Shown here in pieces: positions 34,003 through 43,768 of a stretch of DNA of 64,000 nt. The notes below the pieces were generated by a model. The model saw only the letters and a list, made by a program, of their open reading frames with translations. It had not been told where the DNA came from and searched no databases. Origin of the DNA: Lachnospiraceae bacterium (GTDB lineage Bacteria > Bacillota > Clostridia > Lachnospirales > Lachnospiraceae). Made by a program: the position numbers and the translations under genes. Position 1 is the first letter of the stretch, and every line of letters begins with the position of its first letter. Location: contig JAFRVD010000084.1 of NCBI GenBank assembly GCA_017441825.1, forward strand, positions 1-64,000. The letters run 5' to 3'.

Positions 34003-35347
34003 CCCGAGAGTGGTGTTTGCCGCGCCTAAAAGCGGCAGCGGAAAGACGACCGTGACCTGCGGCGTGCTGCAGGCATTACATGACCGCGGCATGAACGTGG
34101 TCTCCATGAAGTGTGGCCCGGACTACATCGACCCGATGTACGAGGAGCGGGTGATCGGCGTGCCGGCGGCGAACCTCGACCTGTTTTTCACCCCGGAGGA
34201 GACGCTCCGGCGGCTTTTCCTAAAGCAAGCAAAAGGGGCGGAGATCTCCGTCATCGAAGGCGTGATGGGCTATTACGACGGCCTGGGCGCCGCCACGGAC
34301 GAGGCCTCCACCTTTAAGGTCGCGGAAGCGCTCCGCGCGCCTGTTGTGCTGATCTTAGACGCCCGCGGCCAGAGCCTTTCCGCCCTGGCAGAGCTTCAGG
34401 GCTTCCTCCGTTTCCGGGAGGACAGCCGGATCCGCGGCGTGATCTTCAACAGGATGAGCGCGCACATATATAAGGCGCTTGCACCGGAAGTCGAAAAAAT
34501 GGGCGTGCGGCCGTTAGGCTTCCTCCCGAAGATCCCGGATCTCACCATCGAAAGCCGGCACCTCGGGCTTCAGCTGCCGGAGGAGATCGCGGACCTTTCA
34601 GAGAAGCTTCATGCGCTTGCGGAAACCCTTTTGGAGACCGTGGATCTGGACGCGTTCATTGCCCTCGCAAATGAGGCGGAGCCCCTCGCGGCGCCGCCGG
34701 AGCCTGAAGTTCAGGAAGGGCCGAAGGTGAAGATCGCCGCGGCAAAGGACGAGGCCTTCTGCTTTTATTACAAAGATAATCTTGAGCTGCTCGAAAGGAT
34801 GGGGGCGGAGATCACGTTTTTCTCGCCCATCCATGACAGGCGTATCCCGGAAGGCGCTGAGGGGCTGATCCTCCCCGGAGGCTACCCCGAGCTCTATGCG
34901 GAGGCACTCAGCGAAAATACGGAGATGCGGGAAGGCATCGCGCTCGCAATTCGAAACGGTCTCCCGTGCCTTGCGGAATGTGGAGGCTTTATGTACCTCC
35001 ATCGGGAGATGGAGGATATGGACGGAAGATCCTGGCCGGTGTGCGGGGTCATCGGCGCGAAGGCGTGGAAGACGGACCGGCTGGGCCGGTTCGGGTACGT
35101 CACGCTAACGGCTAACGGCGAAAACGGGTGGCTTCCCGAAGGCGAAGAGATCCGCGCGCACGAATTCCACTATTTCGAAAGCGGGGACTGCGGGAGCGCA
35201 ATGCACGCTGAAAAACCTGCGGGCAGCCGCAGCTGGGACTGCATCCACGCCGAGGGAAACCTCTTCGCGGGCTTCCCGCATTTATACTATGAATCGGATC
35301 CGCAGTTCATCGCGCGGTTCCTCCGCCGATGTGCGGGAGAGGAGTAA
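33995..35347 (+). CDS. cbiA: Cobyrinate a,c-diamide synthase CbiA
   Basis: ATP- and glutamine-dependent amidase of 450 residues. The N-terminal ATPase half has [17 protein letters not shown] and [11 protein letters not shown]; the C-terminal glutamine amidotransferase half has [13 protein letters not shown], the nucleophile region [13 protein letters not shown] and the catalytic His in [10 protein letters not shown]. It amidates the a and c side chains of cobyrinate. GAAGGAGG precedes ATG 33995, which overlaps the preceding stop by 8 bases. Confidence 0.95.
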   Translation: MPDPRVVFAAPKSGSGKTTVTCGVLQALHDRGMNVVSMKCGPDYIDPMYEERVIGVPAANLDLFFTPEETLRRLFLKQAKGAEISVIEGVMGYYDGLGAATDEASTFKVAEALRAPVVLILDARGQSLSALAELQGFLRFREDSRIRGVIFNRMSAHIYKALAPEVEKMGVRPLGFLPKIPDLTIESRHLGLQLPEEIADLSEKLHALAETLLETVDLDAFIALANEAEPLAAPPEPEVQEGPKVKIAAAKDEAFCFYYKDNLELLERMGAEITFFSPIHDRRIPEGAEGLILPGGYPELYAEALSENTEMREGIALAIRNGLPCLAECGGFMYLHREMEDMDGRSWPVCGVIGAKAWKTDRLGRFGYVTLTANGENGWLPEGEEIRAHEFHYFESGDCGSAMHAEKPAGSRSWDCIHAEGNLFAGFPHLYYESDPQFIARFLRRCAGEE

Positions 35348-35352
35348 GAAAA

Positions 35353-36855
35353 ATGGCGAAATCACTGATGATCCAGGGGACGATGTCGAACGCGGGCAAG
35401 AGCCTGATCGCGGCCGGCCTCTGCCGGGTATTCAAGCAGGACGGCTACAGGGTCGCCCCGTTCAAGGCACAGAACATGGCCCTGAATTCGTTCATCACGC
35501 GGGAAGGCCTGGAAATGGGCCGTGCGCAGGTGGTGCAGGCGGAGGCCGCGGGCCTCGAACCGTCCGTCCTGATGAACCCGATCCTCTTAAAGCCCACCAC
35601 GGACATGGGCTCGCAGATCATAGTAAACGGCGAGGTCTGGGGGCAGCTGAACGCCCGGGACTATTTTGCCCAGAAAAAGCATCTGCTGCCGGAGGTCCTC
35701 AAGGCTTATCAGAAGCTCTCCGACCAGTATGACGCGATCATCATAGAAGGCGCAGGAAGCCCCGCGGAGATCAACCTGAAGGACAGCGACGTCTACGTCA
35801 ACATGGACATGGCGAAGCATGCGAAGGCGCCGGTGCTCTTAGTTGGCGACATCGACCGGGGCGGCGTGTTCGCGCAGCTTTACGGTACGGTCGCGCTCCT
35901 CACGGAAGAAGAGCGGGCGCGCGTCAAGGGAGTGATCATCAACAAGTTCCGGGGCGACCAGACCATTCTGGACCCGGGCAACAAGCAGCTGGAGGACCTG
36001 ATCCACATCCCGGTGCTCGGAGTGGTGCCGTGGGTCAGAGTCGACATCGACGATGAAGACAGCCTCTCCGAGCGGCTTTCGGATAGAGAGGCGTCCCTCA
36101 TAGACGTCGCGGTGATCCGCCTGCCGCGGCTTTCTAACTTCACGGATTTCAAGGCGCTCGAAGGGATCGACGGCGTCTCGGTCCGCTACATCAGCAGCAC
36201 GAGACAATTCGGCGAGCCCGACCTCGTGATCCTGCCCGGCACCAAAAATACGATGGCAGACCTCCTCTGGATGCGTCAGAACGGCCTGGAAGCGAAGATC
36301 CAGCGCTTTGCCGGAAAGGGCGGCGCGGTGTTCGGGATCTGCGGCGGATACCAGATGCTCGGGGAACAGCTTGACGATCCCAGCGGGATCGAGTACAGTG
36401 GGACTATGCGCGGGATGGGTCTTCTCCCGGTCTCCACTGTGTTTACTCCGGAAAAGACGCGGACGCGGGTCAGCGGATGCTTCGGCGCTGTGTCCGGCAT
36501 CTTTTCAGGGCTCACCGGGAAGCATTTTGAAGGCTATGAGATCCACATGGGCGAGACGGGAAGCGACGCCGCCATCGCGGAGATCACGGACAGCGTGAGC
36601 GGCACGAGCCGGACGGACGGGTGCCATCAGGGCAACGTCTACGGCTGCTACGTGCACGGGGTCTTTGACGGCGATGAAGTCGTGGAAACGGTCATCCGCG
36701 CGCTTGCTGAGAAAAAGGGCGTGGACCCCGAAGACCTCGGCAGGGTCTCCGGCGCGGAATACAAGGAACAGCAGTACGACCTGCTGGCAGATACACTGAG
36801 AAAGAGCATGGACATGGAAGCGGTCTATCGGATCTGGAAGGAGGGACTCGCATGA
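35353..36855 (+). CDS. cbiP: Cobyric acid synthase CbiP
   Basis: Amidotransferase of 500 residues that amidates side chains b, d, e and g. Motifs: [40 protein letters not shown]-like [26 protein letters not shown], the class I glutaminase site [14 protein letters not shown], and YEIHMGETG and GCYVHGVFD near the end. ATG 35353 sits 5 bases after the cbiA stop. It overlaps the next fusion gene by 4 bases. Confidence 0.95.
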   Translation: MAKSLMIQGTMSNAGKSLIAAGLCRVFKQDGYRVAPFKAQNMALNSFITREGLEMGRAQVVQAEAAGLEPSVLMNPILLKPTTDMGSQIIVNGEVWGQLNARDYFAQKKHLLPEVLKAYQKLSDQYDAIIIEGAGSPAEINLKDSDVYVNMDMAKHAKAPVLLVGDIDRGGVFAQLYGTVALLTEEERARVKGVIINKFRGDQTILDPGNKQLEDLIHIPVLGVVPWVRVDIDDEDSLSERLSDREASLIDVAVIRLPRLSNFTDFKALEGIDGVSVRYISSTRQFGEPDLVILPGTKNTMADLLWMRQNGLEAKIQRFAGKGGAVFGICGGYQMLGEQLDDPSGIEYSGTMRGMGLLPVSTVFTPEKTRTRVSGCFGAVSGIFSGLTGKHFEGYEIHMGETGSDAAIAEITDSVSGTSRTDGCHQGNVYGCYVHGVFDGDEVVETVIRALAEKKGVDPEDLGRVSGAEYKEQQYDLLADTLRKSMDMEAVYRIWKEGLA

Positions 36856-38942
36856 CCATCCGGAATCTCCCGCCAAGGGAGATCGAAAACGAAAGCTTTG
36901 CGATCATAGAAGAAGAACTGAAGGGACGGATCCTTCCGGAGGACCAGGCGCCCGTAATAAAGCGCGTGATCCACACCACGGCGGATTTCAGCTTTGCGGA
37001 TACGCTGTGGTTTTCCGAGGACGCGGTGTGGCTTGCGAAGGAAGCGATCCGGGGCGGGGCAACCGTGGTCACGGACACACAGATGGGGCTTTCGGGCATC
37101 AATAAAAAGACACTGGAACGCTTCGGCGGACAGGCGGTCTGCTACATGAGCGACCCGGACGTCGCGGAGGAAGCGAAAAAACAGGGCTGCACCCGCGCGC
37201 GGGTCAGCATGGACAAGGCGGCGAGGCTCGGCGAAAACGTGATCTACGCCATCGGGAACGCGCCCACGGCGCTGATCCGGCTCCGCGAGCTCATCGACGA
37301 AGGATACCGGCCGAAGCTTATCATCGGCGTGCCGGTGGGCTTTGTCAACGTGGTCGCGTCCAAGGAGCTCATTATAGAAAGCGGCGTGCCGTGCATTGTG
37401 GCGCGGGGCCGCAAGGGCGGGAGCAACGTGGCGGCGTGCATCGTGAACGCGCTGCTCTATGCGATGGACGAGACGAGAGGAGAAGGCGGGGCTTCGGGGA
37501 AAGCGGCTTTGAACGGGTCTTCGGAAGGGTTGCAGGAATCCGCTCAGCCGGGAACCCATCAGCAGGCCTATATCCACAACAGCTCCTCGTTTTTCCAGAA
37601 CCGCGACTGCCGCTATTTCCCGTGCCACGAAGGCGCGGACCCGAATACGTTCAACTGCCTGTACTGCTACTGCCCGCTCTACATGCTGGGCGAGCGCTGC
37701 GGCGGGCACTTCCGTTATACGAAGAAGGGGATCAAGGACTGTACGCTCTGCACGGTCCCGCATCAGCCGGACGCGGCGGAGTACGTCCGCACGCGCTTCG
37801 CGGAGATCGCGGAGCGGGCGGGGATTCACAGAAGCGAACTTTCCCCTGTAAAAGAAGAGGAAACGGAGACCGGACGGGCGCTTCTCGCCCGCTGGAACGG
37901 GGAGATCCCGGCGCTTTCCGAGGACGCCATGGTACGCGCCCGTGCGCACTGGGACAGCATCGCGAAGCCGCTTCACGGCCTCGGGAAGCTTGAAGATCTT
38001 GTTGTCCGGATCGCGGGCATTGAGGGGTCTGAAAACGTGAGTATCAATAAGCGCGCGGTGGCGGTCCTCTGCGCGGACAACGGAATCGTGGCGGAGGGCG
38101 TGACGCAGACGGACGCGTCGGTCACCGCGACGATGGCCTCACGGGTCGCGGGGCTCCGTTCTTCGGTCTGCCTGATGGCGAAGACCGTGCATGCGGACGT
38201 TTTTGCCTTCGATATGGGTATGCTTCACCGCGTGGAAGGCGTCCGCGACATGCACGTGGCGGACGGCACCGCGAACATGGCGGAGGGGCCGGCCATGACT
38301 GAGGAACAGGCAGTCCGGGCCATCAAAAACGGCGTGACAGTCGCGAGAGAGCTTGCGTCGGCAGGCTACCGCGTGATCGTGACCGGGGAGATGGGCATCG
38401 GAAATACTTCTTCTGCGAGCGCGCTTGCGGCGGTCCTTCTCGGGCTTCCTGTGGATATGGTCACCGGGCGCGGTGCGGGCCTTTCGGACGAGGGACTCGC
38501 GCGGAAGCGCAAAGCTATCGAAAAAGCGATCGAAGTGAACCGGGCGGATCCTGCGGACGCATTAGACGTCCTCGCGAAGCTCGGCGGGTTTGACCTCGCA
38601 GGAATGGTCGGGGTGTACATCGGCGCGGCGCTCTCACGGGTGCCGGTCCTCATCGACGGGTTCCCGAGCTCCGCAGCGGCGCTTGCGGCGGCGCGTATTG
38701 TTCCGAACTGTGCACAGGCGATGATCGCGAGCCACTGCTCGAAGGAGCCGGCGGCACAGGCGATTTTGAAAGAACTGGGGCTGGATGCCCTGATTTATGC
38801 GGATATGAAGCTCGGGGAAGGCACCGGAGCGGTCCTTCTGCTGCCGATGCTGGATGCGGCGCTTTCAGTCTACAACAGCGCAGTCTCGTTCGAGGAGACC
38901 GGCATCCCGCAGTACACGCCGCAGGGAGGGAATGCGACATGA
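36852..38942 (+). CDS. cbiC-cobT: Triple fusion CbiC - cysteine-rich small domain - CobT
   Basis: Protein of 696 residues with three parts. Residues 1-207: cobalt-precorrin-8 methylmutase CbiC (VIHTTADF with catalytic His41, [29 protein letters not shown]). Residues about 238-305: a cysteine-rich small domain with Cys at 253, 258, 269, 272, 274, 283, 297 and 300 ([33 protein letters not shown]), likely metal binding. Residues about 340-690: CobT, nicotinate-nucleotide:dimethylbenzimidazole phosphoribosyltransferase ([38 protein letters not shown] with the catalytic Glu). CbiC and CobT act far apart in the pathway, so the fusion is not explained by direct channelling. Confidence 0.92.
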   Translation: MTIRNLPPREIENESFAIIEEELKGRILPEDQAPVIKRVIHTTADFSFADTLWFSEDAVWLAKEAIRGGATVVTDTQMGLSGINKKTLERFGGQAVCYMSDPDVAEEAKKQGCTRARVSMDKAARLGENVIYAIGNAPTALIRLRELIDEGYRPKLIIGVPVGFVNVVASKELIIESGVPCIVARGRKGGSNVAACIVNALLYAMDETRGEGGASGKAALNGSSEGLQESAQPGTHQQAYIHNSSSFFQNRDCRYFPCHEGADPNTFNCLYCYCPLYMLGERCGGHFRYTKKGIKDCTLCTVPHQPDAAEYVRTRFAEIAERAGIHRSELSPVKEEETETGRALLARWNGEIPALSEDAMVRARAHWDSIAKPLHGLGKLEDLVVRIAGIEGSENVSINKRAVAVLCADNGIVAEGVTQTDASVTATMASRVAGLRSSVCLMAKTVHADVFAFDMGMLHRVEGVRDMHVADGTANMAEGPAMTEEQAVRAIKNGVTVARELASAGYRVIVTGEMGIGNTSSASALAAVLLGLPVDMVTGRGAGLSDEGLARKRKAIEKAIEVNRADPADALDVLAKLGGFDLAGMVGVYIGAALSRVPVLIDGFPSSAAALAAARIVPNCAQAMIASHCSKEPAAQAILKELGLDALIYADMKLGEGTGAVLLLPMLDAALSVYNSAVSFEETGIPQYTPQGGNAT

Positions 38943-39463
38943 TGATCCTGCTGACCGGCGGGTCCGCCTGCGGAAAAAGCACCTATGCGGAGGAGATCTG
39001 CGTGAACGCGCCGGGACCCCGGTGGTACCTCGCCGCCATGCAGCCTTACGGAGAAGAGGGAAAGCGGAAGGTCGAGCGGCACAGGAAACTCCGTGCCGGA
39101 AAGGGGTTTGAAACGATCGAGCGCTACACGGATTATGCGGCGCTCACGCTTCCCGCGCGGGGAACGGCGCTCCTTGAGTGCATCTGCAACCTGACCGCGA
39201 ATGAAATGTTTGATGAAAACGGAAATATGACGGATCCGTACGAACGTGTGATGGCGGGCGTCCGGCACCTGAGGGACCAGAGCGATCTTCTTGTGGTGAT
39301 CACGAACGACGTCGGCTCGGACGGGATCGCTTATGAAGAGGGAACGGAGGCGTACGTCCGGGTCCTCGGGCGGATCAACGCGGATCTTGCCCGCGAGGCG
39401 GATACCGTGATCGAGATGGTGGCCGGGATCCCGGTCCTGTGGAAAGGAGAGCTTCCCCTGTGA
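38939..39463 (+). CDS. cobU: Adenosylcobinamide kinase/guanylyltransferase CobU
   Basis: P-loop enzyme of 174 residues that phosphorylates adenosylcobinamide and transfers GMP to the product. Walker A is LLTGGSACGKSTYAEE; VERHRKLRAGKGFETIE contains the His that becomes guanylylated in the family; VVITNDVGSDGIAYEEG and EADTVIEMVAGIPVLWKG match the C-terminal part. It overlaps the preceding and following genes by 4 bases each. A second, shorter CobU-like gene lies 770 bases downstream. Confidence 0.9.
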   Translation: MMILLTGGSACGKSTYAEEICVNAPGPRWYLAAMQPYGEEGKRKVERHRKLRAGKGFETIERYTDYAALTLPARGTALLECICNLTANEMFDENGNMTDPYERVMAGVRHLRDQSDLLVVITNDVGSDGIAYEEGTEAYVRVLGRINADLAREADTVIEMVAGIPVLWKGELPL

Positions 39464-40236
39464 AGACAGTCCTGCATGCTGTGGTGGCGGCTTTCGCCAC
39501 GTTTTCAAAGATCCCGATGCCGCGGATCGAGTGGAATGAGAAGAGCCTCAGGGGGCTGATGGGTGCGCTGCCTCTGGTGGGTGTGGCGATCGGCCTGGTC
39601 TGCTATCTCTATTTCCTGCTTGCGGGGTGGCTCAAGCTTCCGGCGGTGCTGTCCGCCGTGGTGCTCACGATCCTGCCGCTTGCGGTATCCGGGGGCATCC
39701 ATATGGACGGGTTCGCGGATACAATCGACGCCCTGTCAAGCTACGGCGACCCGGAAAAGAAGCGGGCGATCCTGAAGGATCCGCACGCCGGCGCGTTCGC
39801 GATCCTGGGCGTAGGCTGCTACCTGCTCCTCTATTTCGGGCTGTGCACGGCGCTGCCCCTTAACTCACAAATACTGGTGCTGCTTGGCATCACGCACGTG
39901 CTGGCGCGGGCTAACGGTGCGCTTGCCGGGACTGTTTTAAAGGGGTCGACCGAGAAGGGGATGCTGGCCGCGTTCAGGGACGCCTCTTCCCGCGGGAACG
40001 TCTGGGCGCTTATTGTCTGGAGCGTACTGTCTTTAGCAGGCGCGGCATTACTCATGCCGCTTGCGGCGGCGCTTTTTGCGGTTATTACGGCGGGCGTGTT
40101 TTATTATGTGAAGAGAACGGCTGAGAAGCAGTTCGGCGGGATGTCCGGCGACCTGGCCGGCTTCTGCATCTCCGTGACGGAGATCGCGCTGCTTTTAGGA
40201 CTTGTACTTTCGGAAAGGCTGACGGCGTTATTATGA
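39460..40236 (+). CDS. cobS: Adenosylcobinamide-GDP ribazoletransferase CobS
   Basis: Integral membrane protein of 258 residues catalysing the last joining step, of activated cobinamide with alpha-ribazole (phosphate). Motifs: AFATFSKIPMPRIEW, MGALPLVGVAIG, GGIHMDGFADTIDALSSYG, KKRAILKDPHAGAFAI and the multiple helices. It starts with GTG at 39460, with AAGGAGAG 8 bases before it, overlapping the cobU stop by 4 bases. It overlaps the following short CobU-like gene by 4 bases. Confidence 0.94.
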   Translation: MKTVLHAVVAAFATFSKIPMPRIEWNEKSLRGLMGALPLVGVAIGLVCYLYFLLAGWLKLPAVLSAVVLTILPLAVSGGIHMDGFADTIDALSSYGDPEKKRAILKDPHAGAFAILGVGCYLLLYFGLCTALPLNSQILVLLGITHVLARANGALAGTVLKGSTEKGMLAAFRDASSRGNVWALIVWSVLSLAGAALLMPLAAALFAVITAGVFYYVKRTAEKQFGGMSGDLAGFCISVTEIALLLGLVLSERLTALL

Positions 40237-40598
40237 TCCTGATACTGGGCGGCAAGGGTGCCGGAAAACGTGAATTTGTGCGGTCTCTCGGGTATTCCGA
40301 CGATGAAATGAGCCGGGACGTGGGGGCTTCGGCGCCTGTCGTGACGGACCTTGAGGAGACGGTCCGGGAGAATCCGGAGCACGCGGCGGCGCTGCTGCCC
40401 GCGCTCCTTGAAAAGGAAGTCGTGATCTGCTGCGAGGTGGGGAGCGGCGTGATCCCGCTCGCGCGGGAGGACCGGTTTTTCCGGGAAACGACGGGCAGGC
40501 TCACGGTGCAGCTCGCGCGTGAAGCGGAAGCGGTCGTCCGGATCACCGCGGGGCTCCCGATGGCCCTGAAAGGAGCGCTTCCATGCAGGCGCGTTTGA
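40233..40598 (+). CDS. Short CobU-like protein lacking the guanylylation region
   Basis: Protein of 121 residues with a CobU-like beginning (ILILGGKGAGKREFV, P-loop at 6-13) and end (ICCEVGSGVIPLAREDRFF, LAREAEAVVRITAGLPMALKG), but the middle section of about 50 residues with the guanylylated His is missing. It is not a random truncation, because both ends are well kept and the frame is intact. It may keep only kinase or nucleotide-binding ability, or regulate the full-length CobU encoded upstream. It overlaps cobS by 4 bases and cobC by 16 bases. Confidence 0.8.
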   Translation: MILILGGKGAGKREFVRSLGYSDDEMSRDVGASAPVVTDLEETVRENPEHAAALLPALLEKEVVICCEVGSGVIPLAREDRFFRETTGRLTVQLAREAEAVVRITAGLPMALKGALPCRRV

Positions 40599-41194
40599 TC
40601 CGTCACGGAAAAACACAGGGAAACGCGGAGCGCCGGTATATCGGGCGGACAGACGAGCCGCTGTCTCCGGCGGGCCGGGAGGAGCTTCTCCGGACGGCAC
40701 CGGATCCCGCGGTGAAGCGGGTCTTTGTGTCTCCGTATCTTCGGGCGCGTGAGACTGCTTCCATCCTGTTCCCGAACGCGGAGCAGTGCGTGCTCCCGGG
40801 GCTTCGGGAGACGGACTTCGGCGACTTTGAGGGAAAGACCGCCGATGAAATGGCGGAGGACCCCGCGTACCGCGCCTGGGTGGACGGCATGTGCCTCGGA
40901 CGGTGCTCCGGCGGGGAGTCGCGGGAGGACGTGACCAGGCGCGCGGTGGAGGCGTTTACGGAGGCGGTGAGGAGCGTAAGGAAAGAAAAGCGTGGGCCGG
41001 AAACGGGCAGCGAGGAGACGGATGAGACCGTCGTTTTTGTGACCCACGGCGGCGTGATCATGTCCATCCTGGAAGCATTAGCGGTCCCGCATCGGGACTA
41101 CTACGACTATTATGTGCCGAACCTCGGGGGCTGGCTCGCGGACTGTGCGGAAAAAGACGGGCAGTTGGTTCTTCGGGATGCGCGAAAAGAGTGA
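40583..41194 (+). CDS. cobC: Alpha-ribazole phosphatase CobC-like histidine phosphatase
   Basis: Histidine phosphatase superfamily enzyme of 203 residues. The catalytic LIRHGKTQGNAERRYIG (His8) is followed by RVFVSPYLRARETA, GLRETDFGDFEGKT and the second catalytic His in VVFVTHGGVIMSI. In this operon it most likely removes phosphate from alpha-ribazole phosphate or adenosylcobalamin phosphate. It overlaps the short CobU-like gene by 16 bases and is the last gene of the cobalamin operon. Confidence 0.87.
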   Translation: MQARLIRHGKTQGNAERRYIGRTDEPLSPAGREELLRTAPDPAVKRVFVSPYLRARETASILFPNAEQCVLPGLRETDFGDFEGKTADEMAEDPAYRAWVDGMCLGRCSGGESREDVTRRAVEAFTEAVRSVRKEKRGPETGSEETDETVVFVTHGGVIMSILEALAVPHRDYYDYYVPNLGGWLADCAEKDGQLVLRDARKE

Positions 41195-41214
41195 GAAAAT
41201 ATGACTGTACTCAC

Positions 41215-41243
41215 TTGACAAATGATAAAATATGAGATATTCT
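41215..41243 (+). promoter_or_regulatory. Promoter of the Uma2-domain gene
   Basis: TTGACA (41215-41220), 17-base spacer, TATTCT (41238-41243), 20 bases after the cobC stop. Confidence 0.6.
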
Positions 41244-41277
41244 GATCCCGGAGGCGGTCGTTATCGTCTCCGGGATC
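41244..41277 (+). terminator. GC-rich hairpin at the start of the Uma2 transcript; possible operon terminator
   Basis: GATCCCGGAG (41244-41253) and CTCCGGGATC (41268-41277) form a perfect 10-bp stem followed by ATTGTTTCT. It could end cobalamin-operon transcripts, and it would also lie at the very 5' end of mRNA from the adjacent promoter. Confidence 0.5.
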
Positions 41278-41330
41278 ATTGTTTCTGCCGGAAACCAGGC
41301 GGCAGCAGCCGAAAAAAAGGAGGTCCTCAC

Positions 41331-42194
41331 ATGCTCACAATCGCCGAAATGGAACAGTTAAGGAACGAGCTCGGGATCAGGTACGCCATAATCGCAGAAG
41401 AAACAGGGCTCCCCGTGTCCACGCTGCAGAAGGTCCTGAGCGGGAAGACCCGCTCTCCGCGGCCGGAAGTGCTTTTTAAGCTCCGGCAGTTTTTTGCGGG
41501 CTACGGGTACGGCCTGATTTTTGATACGAAAGGGAGGTATATCGGCCCGTACGTAGAAAACGACCCGTCTGTCAGGGATACGCCGGCGCCTTATTACGGA
41601 ACGGAGGTCATAGAGGATACGCCGGTCGTTTATGAAGAATGGCCGCACGAAAAACGGACGGACCGTTTATATACGGTGGAGGATCTGGAGTCGTTTCCGG
41701 AAGACTTCCACGTGGAGCTTATTGACGGAGAACTGTATTATCTTTCTGCGGCACGGACCGTCCATCAGGAGATCCAGATGGTCATATCCGCTGCATTTTA
41801 CAATTTCATCCAGGCAAATCACGGTACCTGCAAAGTATATCCGGCCGGCTTCGGGGTCCAACTGGATGAGGACAACTATACGGAGGTTCTGCCGGATATC
41901 ACGGTGTGCTGCGAGCCGGAGAAGATCACGGAGAAAGGCCTCATCGGCGCCCCTCACCTTGTGGTGGAGATCCTCTCCCCGTCCAACTGGAAGAAAGACG
42001 CCATCCTGAAGTTCAAGAAATACGTGGGGGCCGGCGTCCGGGAATACTGGATCGTGGATCCGAAAAAGCGGACCGTCCAGGTGTTCCGGAAGGGGAGCGA
42101 GACCTGCTGCGGCTTCTACACCTTTGAAGACCCGGTGCCGGTGGGCATCTGGGACGGAAAGCTTACGGTCCGGCTGGCGGATCATCAGCTGTAA
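41331..42194 (+). CDS. Uma2-family PD-(D/E)XK nuclease-like protein with N-terminal HTH
   Basis: Protein of 287 residues. Residues about 1-60 look like a DNA-binding helix-turn-helix (ELGIRYAIIAEETGLPVSTL followed by QKVLSGKTRSPRPE). Residues about 125-280 are a Uma2/DUF820 domain: HVELIDGELYYL, TEVLPDITVCCEPE, LVVEILSPSNWKKDAI and VREYWIVDPKKR, giving the E-D-ExL-K nuclease layout. Uma2 proteins are widespread with no settled function; several are thought to be linked to DNA restriction or mobile elements. ATG 41331 has AAAGGAGG 6 bases upstream. The added HTH could target the nuclease to a site. Confidence 0.8.
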   Translation: MLTIAEMEQLRNELGIRYAIIAEETGLPVSTLQKVLSGKTRSPRPEVLFKLRQFFAGYGYGLIFDTKGRYIGPYVENDPSVRDTPAPYYGTEVIEDTPVVYEEWPHEKRTDRLYTVEDLESFPEDFHVELIDGELYYLSAARTVHQEIQMVISAAFYNFIQANHGTCKVYPAGFGVQLDEDNYTEVLPDITVCCEPEKITEKGLIGAPHLVVEILSPSNWKKDAILKFKKYVGAGVREYWIVDPKKRTVQVFRKGSETCCGFYTFEDPVPVGIWDGKLTVRLADHQL

Positions 42195-42316
42195 GGACTT
42201 CCTTGAAATTATTTTCAGGATATTAATCTGTTGTTTTGTAATGGACCCAATCTGTTTTACGTCTGTAAGGGTAAAGGGACATATTGATAAGGCATTCTGA
42301 AGAACGGGGACCTGCC

Positions 42317-42877
42317 ATGGATGACACAATGATTATTGACCTTTACTGGGAACGGTCGGAAACTGCCATTACTGAAAGCGCGGACAAGTATGGAACCTTC
42401 TGCCACACCATTTCATACCGGATCCTTCAGAACCGTCAGGATGCGGAAGAATGCGTGAACGACACCTGGCTCCGTGCATGGGACTCCATGCCGCCCGAAA
42501 AGCCGCGCATCCTGTCCGCTTTTCTCGGAAAGATCACGCGGAACCTGTCTCTGGACAGGTACAGAAATTACAAAGCGGAGAAGCGGAAGATGACCCGGAC
42601 CGCGGAAGCGCTGGAAGAACTGTCCGAGTGTGTTTCCGGCGGCGATAACGTCTCGGAGCACGTGGACATGCTGGCGCTCACGGAGCTGATCAGCGCGTTT
42701 CTCAGGAAGCAGAGCGAAGAGCATAGAAATATGTTCATCCGAAGATACTGGTATTTTGATACAGTCCGGGAGATCTCGGAGGCCTTTGGCGTCAGTGAGC
42801 AGAATGCTGCGGCCATATTGTTCCGCATGCGCTCAAAGCTGAAAAGTGAACTTGCAGAGGAGGGCATCGAAATATGA
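42317..42877 (+). CDS. Sigma-70 family (ECF-like) RNA polymerase sigma factor, copy 1
   Basis: Sigma factor of 186 residues with region 2 (SYRILQNRQDAEECVNDTWL and ITRNLSLDRYRNY) and region 4 (RRYWYFDTVREISEAFGVSE), of the kind that pairs with a membrane partner encoded next to it. It overlaps the partner gene by 4 bases. A close paralog is found at 49358 with the same arrangement. The start ATG at 42317 is followed by the conserved MDDTMIIDLYW seen in the paralog (MDDRMIVELFW), which supports it although the ribosome site is weak. Confidence 0.87.
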   Translation: MDDTMIIDLYWERSETAITESADKYGTFCHTISYRILQNRQDAEECVNDTWLRAWDSMPPEKPRILSAFLGKITRNLSLDRYRNYKAEKRKMTRTAEALEELSECVSGGDNVSEHVDMLALTELISAFLRKQSEEHRNMFIRRYWYFDTVREISEAFGVSEQNAAAILFRMRSKLKSELAEEGIEI

Positions 42878-43737
42878 ATAACATGGACGTCCTTACGGCA
42901 ATCGGAAATATCGACGATGACCTGATCCATGCCGCCGGGAAAAATCGGCAGGAGGTCACGGCCTCGGAATACGTGAGCCCGGCAGCGGGAAAACAGGAAC
43001 GGAACGTCCGCTGGGAGGCTGCAGGAACTGACGAAAAGCCGGCCGAGAAGAAAAAGAAGAGAGCATGGCTTCCGGCGGTCATCGGCCTTGCGGCTGCCAT
43101 AGCAGTCATTGCTGTTGTGATTAAGCTCGTACCGCGCCTGGGCAGCCCCTCCGCGGAGGCGCCTCAGGAAGGGGAAGCGGCAGGCGAATATGAAGCCGGG
43201 GCGTACCTGCTGGGCGGCACCGGTCTTCTGGACCTCAAGGAGGTGAAATGGTCTGAGTCCATGTACGGGGAAGACAAGGTTACGGTCTTTCAGAATTATC
43301 AGCTCACCAGTGACGATCACGTAGGCGCAGCGGAAGAACAGACGTATTTCGCACTGTCGAAAACACGTACGATCGGCGGCCTGTCATTCTTATACAGGCT
43401 GGCGTTCAACCTTCCGTCTGAGTACACAGGGCAGGACCTCGTGTACATAGGCGAAACGGGGAGCATAGAGGACGAAGAGGTCATGGCTGCCATTAAATCG
43501 ATCTACGCGGAGGCGCTCGAAAAGTATGGCGAGCCTGACAATGACCCGGACGTAGTCATGACGCGCCTTGCGGACTGGATCAAAAACGACCGCGGGAGAG
43601 TATACAGCACGTACGACGTATGGCACCTGACAGAAAAGACAACGCTGACCATTAAGGTGGAGACCCTCTGGGGTACTGACAGCCGGGCGGTCATTTCGGT
43701 GATCTACCGGGAGAATACGAAGATAAAAACAGAATAA
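42874..43737 (+). CDS. Single-pass membrane partner of sigma factor copy 1 (putative anti-sigma)
   Basis: Protein of 287 residues with a cytoplasmic N-terminus (1-62), one membrane helix (about 64-86) and an external domain. The N-terminal motif MDVLTAIGNIDDDLIHAA and the membrane region recur in the partner of sigma copy 2, and they probably hold the sigma factor. The external part is acidic and alpha/beta, with no family I recognise. By analogy it should release the sigma factor in response to an envelope signal. Overlap with the sigma gene is 4 bases. Confidence 0.7.
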   Translation: MNNMDVLTAIGNIDDDLIHAAGKNRQEVTASEYVSPAAGKQERNVRWEAAGTDEKPAEKKKKRAWLPAVIGLAAAIAVIAVVIKLVPRLGSPSAEAPQEGEAAGEYEAGAYLLGGTGLLDLKEVKWSESMYGEDKVTVFQNYQLTSDDHVGAAEEQTYFALSKTRTIGGLSFLYRLAFNLPSEYTGQDLVYIGETGSIEDEEVMAAIKSIYAEALEKYGEPDNDPDVVMTRLADWIKNDRGRVYSTYDVWHLTEKTTLTIKVETLWGTDSRAVISVIYRENTKIKTE

Positions 43738-43768
43738 AAATATAATCCGAATTGACGAATAACGATTG

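Noticed and set aside
36825..37976. Minus-strand open frame opposite the CbiC fusion gene
   Set aside because: Arg/Ala-rich shadow frame; the plus strand contains all CbiC and Cys-domain motifs.
39439..39459. Upstream ATG for CobS
   Set aside because: The frame from 39439 adds residues lying inside the end of cobU, and the ribosome site AAGGAGAG is correctly spaced for GTG 39460.
41232..41330. Earlier start for the Uma2-domain protein
   Set aside because: The extra 33 codons cover the promoter -10 and the hairpin; AAAGGAGG supports ATG 41331.
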